A stretch of DNA of 64,000 bases from Pomphorhynchus laevis (GCA_012934845.2 WNNJ02003537.1:62001-126000), one strand, 5' to 3'; shown: positions 48,609 through 59,479, numbered from the stretch's first letter. A program made the numbers and translations. Notes: generated by a model from the letters alone, not told the origin.

Positions 48609-48690
48609 CAGATGAATTGAAGTGCAACACCACTATCCAGTTGTGCAGCTGCTTAACTGCTGATGTTTCGACTTCAAAGTAGTACATTTA

Positions 48691-49519
48691 TATAATTCTG
48701 TATTTATGTAAATGCGCAAAGACGTCCTCGAATTTTCAAAATATTTAACATCGTCAAATATTAAATATTGTATTTGAAAATATTTACAAAACGATGTTGT
48801 AGGATATATGAAACGGCACGGATAGTATCATCAACAATTTGTCAAAGTTTCGTATCTTCGCTAATTAGCACATTAATATATCCACGTGGTAATATCGACT
48901 GCAATAAAAATGAGAAAATCTCATATTCTGTTAAATATTCTGCCTGAATGAGCACAAATTGTTTATATGCAAATGTCGCCATTCGAATATCTTATTTACG
49001 GTTGTACTGACTCTATTCAGTTAAATATATTTACTTAAAGCTGTTCAGCTTTAATTGAAGCTTCATTTGAATAAGTTCGATTAAGAAAAAAAATTTGGAT
49101 AAATTATGATTTTTAAATTCGCGTAGTTATAAAGGCACTCCAAAAAGTTGAAAATTCTCACTCGAAGCTGGCCTGTAGGCCTGTATTGCAATGTCGAAAA
49201 TAGTTAATAAGCATTCAAAAGACGTTAAAAAAGTTTGAGATCTAAAGTAAATACAAAGACGGAATCAATTGGAATCCTATCTTTCTTTTGAGACATTTAA
49301 GCTACGATTATAATAAGAAGACGGAATAAAACAGAATCATATCTTTCTTTTGAGACAATTAAGCTACGATGGAAAAAATAAAGAAATTTATATTAATTTA
49401 TATTATATCCAGAAAGCGAGCATGTATAATAAGATTTTCTCTTGACGGTTTTCTTGGAAAGTTTTGAAAAAGCTTGAGATCTAAAGTAAATACATTTGAG
49501 ATCTAAAGTAAATACATTA
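48691..49519. other. Spacer with small direct repeats
   Basis: An imperfect 62-bp tandem duplication around TCTTTCTTTTGAGACA-TTAAGCTACGAT lies at about 49257-49370. The word GAGATCTAAAGTAAATACA occurs at about 49237, 49478 and 49498, the last two just before the minisatellite. No gene seen. Confidence 0.6.
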
Positions 49520-49927
49520 CAGTAAGCAACGACAGTAAGCAACGACAGTAAGCAACGACAGTAAGCAACGACAGTAAGCAACGACAGTAAGCAACGACAG
49601 TAAGCAACGACAGTAAGCAACGACAGTAAGCAACGACAGTAAGCAACGACAGTAAGCAACGACAGTAAGCAACGACAGTAAGCAACGACAGTAAGCAACG
49701 ACAGTAAGCAACGACAGTAAGCAACGACAGTAAGCAACGACAGTAAGCAACGACAGTAAGCAACGACAGTAAGCAACGACAGTAAGCAACGACAGTAAGC
49801 AACGACAGTAAGCAACGACAGTAAGCAACGACAGTAAGCAACGACAGTAAGCAACGACAGTAAGCAACGACAGTAAGCAACGACAGTAAGCAACGACAGT
49901 AAGCAACGACAGTAAGCAACGACAGTA
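49520..49927 (+). repeat. 13-bp minisatellite (CAGTAAGCAACGA), about 31 copies
   Basis: 408 bp of essentially perfect 13-mers. Because 13 is not a multiple of 3, the minus strand is open in all three frames, which explains the long repeated minus-strand reading frames; these are not genes. The array ends 47 bp before the ATG of the RT gene at 49974. Confidence 0.98.
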
Positions 49928-49973
49928 TAACTCAGCGATCGAGTGGTTTGCAATAACTACGCCATGTCATCTA

Positions 49974-52400
49974 ATGCTAGATAACATTGAATCTAGAGAG
50001 CTCGGAGAGATACGCGATCAAGTTTTGCCATTCCTCAATTCTCCCAAAAAAACAGCTCACACTAGTACAATGATGTCGTCAATAGATTTGGCAAGACAGG
50101 GTAATTACAGTAAGGCCATGCAACGTTTATCTTCGTCCCGATATATTTCACCCACTGACGAAGTTCGACAGCGGCTGGGTCACTTGCACCCCGCGGGTAA
50201 AGACATACATCACTCATACCTTTGTAATAGTCAGCCTATTCTTTTTGACAGTGATACCGTAAAAGACGCTGTATTTTCTTTCCCCGCAGCATCATCGCCT
50301 GGTTGTCTTGGACTGAGGCCCGAACACTTGCAGGACCTCATTTCCGCCGATCCCTCAGGAACACTTCTTTCACGCTTAACGCAATTGATAAACAACATGG
50401 TGGCAGGTGATTTACCACAACAAGTTGCTCCTTTCTTGGCAGGCGCGAACCTCATCGCTCTAGAAAAGCCAAACGGAGGTATTCGCCCCATTGCAATTGG
50501 AGATACACTCCGACGAATATGCTCAAAGTGCGTTTGTTCGAAGTTAAGAGGAGAGTTCGTAACGATTCTCAGACCATTACAGATGGGCGTTGCAACACCG
50601 AACGGCATTGACAACATAATCCATCAGGTCCGCCGCACGAACGAACATATGCCTGAATTGGGAAATTGGACGTGGGCAAAAATCGACGTGTCGAACGCAT
50701 TTAACACTATTGACAGGCGTATTTTCTTGAGATCAATTGAATCCCAAATTCCTCAAATGGCAGCGTGGGTACGTTGGTGCTACGATCACCCCACTTATCT
50801 CCGTTTCGGCTCGCAATACCTAAAATCTGAATCCGGAGTTCAACAAGGTGACCCCTTAGGCCCTCTACTGTTCTCTGTGGCAATCCACCCAGTACTTGCA
50901 CAGCTTAACAATATGGAGGGCATTCATTTCAACAAATGGTATTTGGATGATGGCATCATTGGGGGCAACCCAAATGCCATTGCTCTTGCACTGAATTTTA
51001 TCTCCTCAGAATTTTCAATGATTGGATTGTCCATTAACTGGGGTAAGACGGAACTTATAGGAAACACAGACGATATTCAATCCATCAACAATACTTGTCA
51101 GCAACCCTGTACAGTTGTGAGTGGTCGCAATTTTTCACTACTTGGTTGTCCGATTGGCTCGCCTGATTTTGTCAAGTCGTTCATGCTCGAAAAGGTTATG
51201 CCCAAACTCCTCCACGATATAGATCTCGTAACATCAATTCCTGATGCTCATGTAGCTTATTTGCTTCTGCGACACTGCGCGTCAGCCCCTAGAGTGGCAT
51301 TTTACATGAGAAACGTTGACTTCGGTTTTATGGACGACTTCTGCCATCGGTTCGACGAGGCAGTTATGCGCGCACTTGGAATAATCACATCAGTTCAACT
51401 TTCAACCAAGAAAAAGTGGCAAGCTGAACTTCCTCTAAAAATGGGCGGACTCGGTCTGAGAAGTACTCTGAAACACTGTTCAGCAGCCTTTATAGCAAGC
51501 ACTCAAGCTGTCGCAACTTCTCTTGATCTGGATGCTAGTACTTTTCCTGGATTCATCACATCAAAAAACGCACTAGAGGAAGTTTCAACTAAGTTCGTTG
51601 TGTCGAAAGTACAGGGAAAATTGTCCTATCTCATTGACTCAGCCATGATAGATCAGTTAAAATCGAGATCGAGTGAGGCGGACAAAGCGCGAATACTTTC
51701 AGTGTCCTCTCCCCACGCAAATGCTTGGCTACAATGTACACCCAACAAAAGTCTTGGTCTAGCGCTGACCGACAACGAATTTTCTGTCCTAATACGTTTC
51801 TGGCTGGGCATTCCCATTTCTGATGAAATCTACAGGTGCAGTAGGTGTTACCGTAAAGCTGATTGTATGGGTTTCCATGCCTTAACATGCTCTTTTGGAG
51901 GTTTTACAGGCCTACGTCATAATGGCATACGAGACATTGTTTTTCAGGCTGCACAATCGGCTGGAATGCACGTTGGACGAGAAGTCCCGAACCTGATAAA
52001 GAATCTCAGAGAAAGACCGGCTGATATTCTAATTTACGGAGATCCGCCGGAAGCAGTGGATTTTGCGGTTACAAACCCGCTACAGAAGGCCTACATCCGC
52101 CATGCCGCTCGTACCCAACTTTTCTCTGCCAATGAGTACGCCTCCAATGTCAAAGACAGGAAATACCGGGCTCAAATGATCGAAGCAGGGTACAACTTCA
52201 CCCCTGCTGTGCTAGAGTGTTACGGAGGCTGGAATCCAGAGGGTGAGCAAGTAGTTAGGCGCATAGCTCGAAATTTAGCTCTTCGTTCATCAATGTCGTA
52301 CGATATTGCAGCAGCCCGCCTGTTTCAGCGTATTTCAATCGCGTTGATGCGAGGAAATGCAAAGGCCCTTCTATCGAGCATTGAAAACAATTATCATCCA
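49974..52400 (+). mobile_element. RLE-type LINE protein: reverse transcriptase plus restriction-like endonuclease
   Basis: The frame is open from ATG 49974. About residues 30-803 form the element protein: an N-terminal RT region (RLGHLHPAG, PGCLGLRPEHLQDL), GGIRPIAIGDTLRR, motif A KIDVSNAFNTID (Asp238), motif B SGVQQGDPLGPLLF, active site WYLDDG (Asp325-Asp326), then a Cys/His knuckle (CSRCYRKADCMGFHALTC, from Cys622) and a PD-D type nuclease motif (RPADILIYGD ... VDFAV; Asp684 and Asp696), ending near LMRGNAKALLSSI. This is the domain order of the R2 superfamily, which nicks DNA and primes reverse transcription on it; the YLDDG box suggests a Utopia-like clade. No break over 800 codons, so the insertion is young. 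The N-terminal DNA-binding fingers are missing, so it is 5' truncated at the minisatellite. The frame has no stop and runs on into phosphatase sequence. Confidence 0.85.
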
Positions 52401-52679
52401 TATTTCGACCAAATAAATCCGAACATTTGCCATCCTGAACCTCGCGAAGTTTGCATTCACAGTTCAACAGCTGATTACAATTTTCTTGACTCCACGATAA
52501 TACATATGCGTCCGAATGATGATGGCCAAAAAGAATTACCCCAATCAGACGAAGAAGCAGTTGCCGAAGCCCGCGAATTAAATATTTCTGAAAGCGGGCC
52601 TACGGAGCCTTCATCCGCCAGTGTTTCCCGCATATCACTGAACCCGACAAAAGGTTCCGACGAACTAATACCAAAATCC

Positions 52680-54016
52680 ATATGCAGTCAAATCAACCGA
52701 AATAAAAAGTGTGAAGGTTTTCGAGAATTCCTAAGATTAAAAGATTATGGATTACAGATGCCCACCAATATGCGCGGGCTTGCTCCGAGTCAATTAAAAG
52801 ATCTAAATCTTACGAATAAATGGGATCGCGACTATGAACAGTCGGGTGAATATAACTACACTGCGTATCCTTTTTTAGAACGCAATGGAAAAGTCGATAG
52901 CATATTAGTAAAGCTTAAAAACTGTCAAACATCGTATATCAATGCTAACTTTGTTGGATATAAACCTGCAAATCGATCATACATACTTTCTCAGGGCCCT
53001 TTGTCGAACACATTATTGGAATATGGTTTGGCGAGATAACGTTTGGTCGATTATTATTCTGAATAAGTTAGTAGAAAAGAGCCGTTCCAAATGCTTCCAG
53101 TTTTTTACAATGGAGTGCACTATGGAAAATATACTAATCGATGGTCTTACCGAAGAATATACGGCAATTATGCGTTTGAACGATATCGATATGACTGTTG
53201 AACTTCAATCTGGAATACATTACGACTCGTTTGTAGAGAGGATTTTAAAAGTTCTAAAAAGCAATACAGGCGAAACAAGAGATATACATCATTACAATTA
53301 TACTGATTGGCCTGACTTTGGCGAACCCTCTTGCCCTGAAAATTTCCTTCGTTTTCTTAGCATATTACGAAGTCAACATGTCTTCGAACACTCACCAGTT
53401 ATTCATTGCAGTGCTGGTATCGGAAGAAGTGGCACGTTTGCTTTTGTAGATATCGTCCTCACTCTACTTGCAGCAAGTGAAGGTTGTAACTCTCATGCTC
53501 AACTTATGAATATTTTACACAATCTTCGTAATGAACGTCCTGGGCTTATTCAAACACCGGAGCAGCTCAGATTCTGTTTCCTATCAATCATACAAGCGTT
53601 CTGCGATGTCAACATGAAGATCAACCCTAAATGGGTATCGGAAGTTTATCGATTTTATGGAAGAAGATTCCTCTATGAATCTAAAATCTGCTGTTACCGA
53701 AACTGCAAAACAAGAAAATAGCCTTACACATCCAGATTCGTCAACGGCAACGCCTTCTGATACAATATTAACTAATGATGATAACGTTGATCAACTATGC
53801 GAGGAAGTAATGAATCACATGCTAGACCAATGCTGTAGCACGAAGGAATTTAATATCGATATGATAGCTGGATTTTCAAGCATGGAGGATGTTACGTGTG
53901 GAAAACTGGTCGATAAAATAGAATTCGTCCAGAATTGCTTGGTAAGTTCTGATGAATCATCATCTACATCTGATGAGGATTTCGATAAAAACGGCGTCGA
54001 TCTCGACGATTGCTAG
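52680..54016 (+). pseudogene. Intronless PTP1B/TC-PTP-like tyrosine phosphatase copy, frame-broken
   Basis: From about 52690 the RT frame reads into a classical tyrosine-phosphatase domain: TSYINANFVGY, RSYILSQGPLSNT. The frame breaks near 53020, where comparison with PTP1B (QGPLPNTCGHFWEMVW) suggests about 8 bases are gone. The next frame continues HYWNMVW, the WPD loop (YTDWPDFGEP, Trp codon 53308), the P-loop HCSAGIGRSG (Cys codon 53407-53409) and the Q-loop QTPEQLRFCF. A second shift near 53650 moves into an acidic tail (SSDESSSTSDEDFDKNG, ending DDC at 54016). Catalytic residues are kept, but the phosphotyrosine loop (KNRY in PTP1B) is not recognisable. No intron in 1.3 kb points to a processed copy; no clear poly(A) tail was found. 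The frame breaks could be assembly errors. Confidence 0.75.
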
Positions 54017-54539
54017 ACTGAAACAGACAGTTTTTTTCTTAACTTAACTTAAAATTGTATTTTTTTTGTATAAAAATGTATTATATGTAAAAAAAATTAT
54101 ATTTAAAAAAACATTCAATTATATAATTAATCATCCACACTTTTAAGTTATTGCGATTTTTTCGTACTCTACGAGGGACATGCCATTCACTAACGCAGAC
54201 AATAATTAATTTTCGTTGTAATTATTCAAATTGCTTGATAGCAACATCAGCAATTTTCAGCCTATAATATGGTAAGTTGGTATATATTAAGTGAAATTTC
54301 ACTATAGCAACTTGTTATAATCACGTGATAAATGTAATTTATTTTATTAACCGTTCTGGCAATATGTAAATGTCCTGTAGTTAACGGAGGGAAATTGTCG
54401 TATAATAGATAAAGGCATAACAATACAGTGATTTACGAAAATAAGGGCTTTAAATATCCGTAAATGATATATTAATTTTGTCATACACTCATGAAATTTT
54501 GATATTTTAAAAGTAAATACTATCGAGGACCACTTTAAT
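54017..54539. other. AT-rich spacer
   Basis: Runs of A and T follow the phosphatase copy (54055-54110), which might be remnants of its 3' end. No gene seen. Confidence 0.4.
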
Positions 54540-54835
54540 CCGTCTTTTTTACATAGGTTTTTCACATAGGTCTTTTTAATTCAGCCCTTTTCCACAAGCT
54601 TTTTTAATAAAGGCTTGTATGAAACAAGTCTTTTTATACAGGCCTTTTTATATTTTCATACAGTCCTTATTAAAACAAGCTTTTTCATACAGGTCTTTTT
54701 AATCCAGGCTTTTTCCATACAGGTCTTTTTCATACAGACCTTTTTCATAATGCCTTTTTCAAAAAGGCATTTTTATACAGAATTTTTTCACATTGGCTTT
54801 TTTCATACAGTTATCATACAGACTTCAGAATTAAA
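54540..54835 (+). repeat. Degenerate minisatellite, about 18-bp unit (CTTTTTCATACAGGT-like)
   Basis: About 16 imperfect units such as CTTTTTCATACAGGT, CTTTTTAATCCAGG and CTTTTTCATACAGAC. The 77-codon frame read across it is repetitive (FFIQ, FLIQ words) and not a gene. Confidence 0.85.
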
Positions 54836-55381
54836 AGAAGTTGATTAATTAAATTTGATAAATTAAATTAATTAATCTATTTCATTTAAATTAATCTTGT
54901 TCATTTTTGAAATTTGCTAGTAATAAAAATTAATTATCAATAAAAAATGTAATTACTCATATATCATATATTACAATATATTACTCATATATAGTCATTA
55001 TCTGATCACTCATAAAAATAAGAAATCATTTACAAATCTGATTAGATCATTTATTAAGCATTTATCATGATTAGATTTAGAAATTTAGGGTCTTTCTAAG
55101 ACCTATTTCCGCGATCATTGCTTTAATGTTGTTCTACACAGATAGTTCACCTTAATCCTACATGTATTATTCTTCCGGTGCATCGAGGCCAAAAAGCGAT
55201 TCCTGACTGAGTATTTGAGCGGTAATTGGGTTTCTGAAAAGCATAATCTACGTGATCGTTAATTCAGCTTGCACGGCATGTTCAAATATTTTACACATAT
55301 CTAATAATTTTCAGAATAAATGACCTTGTATTCGCACCATTTATAGCTGCTGCTTGAGTTCGTGCTTACGATTGATGCCTA
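54836..55381. other. AT-rich spacer
   Basis: No gene or repeat recognised before the LINE insertion site. Confidence 0.4.
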
Positions 55382-55394
55382 TTCTTTTCGATGT
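55382..55394 (+). repeat. Target-site duplication, left
   Basis: TTCTTTTCGATGT, identical to 59237-59249 on the far side of the LINE. Confidence 0.85.
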
Positions 55395-55412
55395 GAATAA
55401 TATAACAGCAAA

Positions 55413-56616
55413 ATGAGTAAATTTAGCATGTCGGAGCGTTCAAAGAACTCAATGAAAACTAATTTTCCTGCCAATGCAATAAACGAGGTAAGTGGAGATT
55501 TAGGTTCTCTTGAATATATTCCGGAGGGTGAACTCCCCCGGTACCAAAATTATCCAACCTGGTGATTATCAGACTTTTGGTGCCTCTGGAAAGGCAGAAC
55601 ATGTTCAATGTTTTTATAAGAGGCTTTGCTCATCAATTTAAAAAAAGGATATTGTTCAATGCGATTAAATATTATGAATCTGAGATTAAAATCTCATTCT
55701 GCACTCCTGATCTCGCAATGTCGTACGTAGACTACTTTAAAAAAGAGCATTCGGAACAAGGCATAATTGCTTCCAAACCAATCCTGGCAACAATAAAGAT
55801 AAATAATATGCCCACATACATTTCAGAAGAAGATATATCAGCCCTAGAAACTGATTACAAAATCTCTAACGTGCGCTTTATAAAAGGGATTAAAGGCTTC
55901 CCCATTCCCGTTGCGTTCTGCAATGCCCCGGTTGATGAAGCTCAAAAACTATCGATTTCAACATGCAATCCTTTTATGGGGTATAATTTGAGATTTTCAA
56001 TAATCGAAACCGACTCACTAACGTACCCTCACTGCAACAATTGTCATCAGTGGGGGCATTGGTCCACTGGATGTTCTTTACCACATAAGTGCGGCGTGTG
56101 TGGTACAACTGCTATACATCCTGAGAAGTGTGAAAGTAAGCCATTTTGCGCAAACTGCGGTGGTGAGCACCCCGCATGGTCAAAAAATGTAAAATCTTTA
56201 AGGCGTACCAAAAGAGACACAGGGGTGTAACAGCAAAACCGACTAGTTTCGTGGAAGCTGTATCGTCTAACAAGAATGACGACAGGATGCCGGACACAGA
56301 AATTCTTAAACTTATTGAAAAGCAGCATCAGGCATCAATGATTCAACTTGAAAAATTGGTCCAAAAATTGGTGGGTCAATTAGCGGAATCCTTCCGTTCT
56401 CCTCCTTCTGGGAAGACCAACAATATTAAGAAGCCACCAAAATCTAAGAAACGAAACGGGTCAGCGCTAAGCATAGCCGCTCTAAAGCTTGCTCGGAAGG
56501 ATTCGATCTGGGCTATGGCTAACGAGGGAAATGAAGATATCGCCCGTGGGCAAGCGACTCCATTTGTCGTGACGGGAAGCGGTAAAGGCGACTTTTCCGC
56601 CTCTAGTTGCGACTAG
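55413..56616 (+). pseudogene. LINE ORF1: gag-like protein with zinc knuckles
   Basis: The start ATG 55413 is followed by MSKFSMSERSKNSMKTNF to a stop at 55563. A frameshift just before that stop moves the frame to the 55562-56230 segment, which carries an RRM-like middle region (ATIKINNMPTYISEEDI, FIKGIKGFPIPVAFCN) and CCHC knuckles: CNNCHQWGHWSTGC, CGVCGTTAIHPEKC and a third with its last Cys replaced (CANCGGEHPAWSKN). A further shift near 56200 leads to a Lys-rich tail (KPPKSKKRNG) ending at 56616. In this family ORF1 binds the element RNA. Confidence 0.8.
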
Positions 56617-56650
56617 GTGGAGGGCGTCCCACTTCGGTAACACTTACGCA

Positions 56651-59107
56651 ATGGGAAGTAATCAAGGACCTTTTTCACTGAATATCCTTCAGTGGAATTC
56701 GGGAGGTGCTTCCGCCCTTAGCCTTCTATCTGGTAGAGATGCAGATGTTATAGTCCTTCAGGAGACGCGGTCTATCCGTCTCCCCAGGATATTACTCGAT
56801 TTATCCCTAAGCACATATACACCCACTTTACTCCTTACATAACCCCCTCACTCCTCTTCATCACAAGGTCTTTTAACCCTAGTAAAAAGCTCCTTAAGAT
56901 CATCCCTCCTATTAAACTACTCTTGTCCAGCCCTATCTTGTTTAGCTATATCACTTTGTAAGAACGGTAAGCGTATAAGCATAGCCAATGTCTATATTCG
57001 GCCAGGAGAAATTCACAAAAACCGTGACCTCCTGGATCAAATATTGGGGAGCGGTTATGACATGTTACTTGGTGACTTCAACGACAGAACTGGTCGTTGG
57101 ATTAATGCAGCACTCCGCAGAGCAAGGATCGACTATCTTATTCATAAACCACCTTCCCCAACCTTTCATTGCTCTACAACAAATTCTCTCCTCGACATAT
57201 TACTGCTACATAAGATGTGGTTGTTGAAACCCATTTGCACCGAGCAGTCGCGTCAACAACAGACCACCTCTCATGACCTAATTCGCTGGCGGCTAGAGGA
57301 CGATACCTTGCTTAGGAGAAGGTTTCACTTTGATCCTATTAGAGTGGCCTTCTTTCAGGCAGCTATCCAACTCTTCCCCAGAATTGGAATTGAGAGTTTG
57401 ACCGAATTTAATTCCTACCTCTCATCGCAAGCTACCGCGATCCTTTCGACTACCTATAAAGGTCGAATATACAATCCTACTCCAACAAAGCTCAAGGTCC
57501 TAGCTAAAATGTTGCACCTTCCCAATCTCTCTGTTTCCGCCAGACATATCCTCTCGAATGAATATTGGAGCTCTAGATATAGGCTCCAGCTGAGCAGGGA
57601 TAGGGCAAGCATTGCTCACCAAAACCCTTCTCAGGCTTCCTTCTGGAAGATATTCAAGAAAGAGAAATTTGTTTGCTGGAAGGATAGAGCCTTGGTTTGG
57701 ATTGGTAGCATAGGCCTTGACAAAGTTTTAGAGGAGTCACTTTCCTTACACAATTATGGAGCCACTCATTCTCCCCAACCAATCCCGCCTTGGTGTGACT
57801 TCAGGAGTAGGGACTTGTCTGTTACAGATATCCTTAACTCCTGGGGACCACTCCCGGGCACCTCCAAATCCCACGCGCCACTCACCACTCGTGTCTGTCA
57901 GCTTTTGACATACAGTCAGAGAAAGGAGGTCGCTATCACAATGCTATTAGCCTCCCCGTCTGACATAGCGGAAATCAACATCAGCCGTCGAGTTTTTTTT
58001 ACCTAAAAGAGATTAATCACTTGTCCTAAAGATCTGCGGCCCATCTCGATTCAAAACGCCCTCATATCCATCTACGAGAAAGCGCTTGCGCGTAGAATCC
58101 GCGTTCATTTATGTAGGCGTAATTTGATCCCACCGAGTTTTCATGGGTTTGTCAAAGGGCGCTCGGTCCATTCAGCAATTGGTGAAGTGCATCAGTTTTG
58201 TCAGGATAATAGTCATCAGCTTGCTGTGGCTGTTTTTCTTGATTTTTCAGCTGCATTTGACCGGATCTCCATTCCCTTCGTTATCTCCTCTCTCAGGTCC
58301 CTCGGGTTGCCTGCGAGAATTGTTAACAGGGTGGAGATATTGTTGTACACCAAGCGGTTCTACTATGAAGACGACCCTGATGCGCGTCAGTTCTACCCTA
58401 TTACAGGTGTACCTCAAGGATCCCCACTTTCTCCTATCTTATATCTTGCTGCATCCATTTTATTATTCAAGAATTTTAAACGTGATCAACATCTAGTGGT
58501 ATATGCTGATGATACCACAGCCTTGTTCTCTGGACGCAGGTGCAAAGATGTAATCTCTGACATCAGCCGTTTCTTTTTAAGATTAAAAGATCAGTTGCCC
58601 CCATCCAATCTTATTTTAAACTCCTCAAAATCACAGGTGGTTGTCTTTAATGGCGTTCCTGCCACCAAAAAGAAACTTAAGAGACTAGCACTCTCTACAC
58701 TCTCCTCCATTTTGCAGCATCAACCACTCCCCATCTTCACGAGTCGAGTAAAATATCTGGGGTTCACCGTTACGGTGAATTGGTCGGCGAAAGCTGACCT
58801 GGATAGACTTAAACGTATCCTGAAGAAAGCTAGGTGGGCTCTGAAACGGGCCCAGCATCTGTCATTGAATGGGATAACCCAAGTGCGCCTCTGGTGTACT
58901 TGGGCTATCTCGGGATTAGTCTTCTTCTCACGAGGACGTCCCCCAGAACAAAGACTAAGGTTTCTCAAGCTCCTCATCTCGAGATTACCAACCATAGTCC
59001 GCCTTGACTGGACTCTTAGGTGTGTGAGAGACCCCGAATGGTTCAGTCAGAGGGCGGCGCGCTGGTGCGGCCGAGGGGCTCAGATCCCTCTGGACCTGAT
59101 GCCGTGA
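56651..59107 (+). pseudogene. LINE ORF2: APE endonuclease and reverse transcriptase
   Basis: The endonuclease starts at 56651 (LNILQWNSGGAS, ADVIVLQETRS) and is interrupted from about 56842. It resumes before 57044 with VYIRPGEIHKN and YDMLLGDFNDRTGRW. The linker and RT follow: GFVKGRSVHSA, motif A AVFLDFSAAFDRIS, motif B GVPQGSPLSPILYLA, catalytic LVVYADDTTALF, and KYLGFTVTVNW near the thumb, ending DLMP at 59107. A run of eight T at about 57993 marks one frameshift before the RT block. The YADD residues are intact. Confidence 0.85.
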
Positions 59108-59236
59108 ATATAAGTTGAAGATTTCAAAATACACGTCGTGAACAGTTTCTATTTTAAGTTGTCTTTTGCATGTTTTTGTTTCTTAAGTTTTTATCAGTTA
59201 TATAGTTATTAATAAAACCCTTACTTACTTACTTAC

Positions 59237-59249
59237 TTCTTTTCGATGT
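59237..59249 (+). repeat. Target-site duplication, right
   Basis: TTCTTTTCGATGT directly after the TTAC repeats of the LINE. Confidence 0.85.
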
Positions 59250-59479
59250 AGCATACTAAGCAGTGTGCTTTCGAAGTTAGTTTTTTCAAAATGACAAAAT
59301 TTGATAACAAATAGATCCTTTTCGGTGAGTATTTTTCCACATATCTAGGCAATTAGATTACCATATTCAATTACACGGTTTCATTAATAGAAATGACGCA
59401 TTTAAGAATATGTATTACCTGGTAAACCGTTTAGATAATAGTTTTTTCATTTTTTAGATACTTTGAAAAAATTATATTA

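Larger units (their letters stand above)
47890..48690 (-). mobile_element. Retrozyme-like tandem array: about 2.5 units of 302-311 bp, each with a hammerhead ribozyme
   Basis: Three ribozyme cores lie 311 and 302 bp apart, and the DNA between them is repeated: CTAGTACACATCAATGTACT hairpin, then AATTAACGCTGGTGAGAGTA, then AATAATTCGCGCAACAGG, then TAACAAGTAGGATTTAAAA. There is no ORF. Units of about 300 bp with one hammerhead per unit, in short tandem arrays, are the known layout of animal retrozymes and of hammerhead satellites in newts, schistosomes and cave crickets. On transcription the multimer would be expected to cut itself into unit-length RNAs. A decayed fourth core is visible at 48655-48690. 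Confidence 0.75.
55395..59236 (+). mobile_element. Full-length two-ORF LINE (Jockey/I-like), 3.84 kb, flanked by 13-bp duplications
   Basis: The element lies exactly between two copies of TTCTTTTCGATGT. ORF1 begins at ATG 55413, only 18 bp from the left end. ORF2 has endonuclease and RT. The 3' end is TAATAAAACCC followed by four TTAC units, a simple-repeat LINE tail. The extremely short 5' leader, gag-like ORF1 with zinc knuckles and APE endonuclease fit Jockey or a related clade. The perfect duplications indicate a recent insertion, but both ORFs carry frameshifts or deletions, so this copy cannot make its proteins. A truncated sister lies inverted at 25207-27105. Confidence 0.92.

Noticed and set aside
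49393-49953. Long minus-strand frames with a repeated YCRCLLSLLTVVA protein
   Set aside because: They are the inevitable translation of a 13-bp repeat that lacks stops on the minus strand in all three frames; there is no independent sign of a gene.
54005-54120. Poly(A) tail proving a processed phosphatase copy
   Set aside because: The A and T runs are mixed and short, with no AATAAA in front, so they do not distinguish a tail from ordinary AT-rich DNA.
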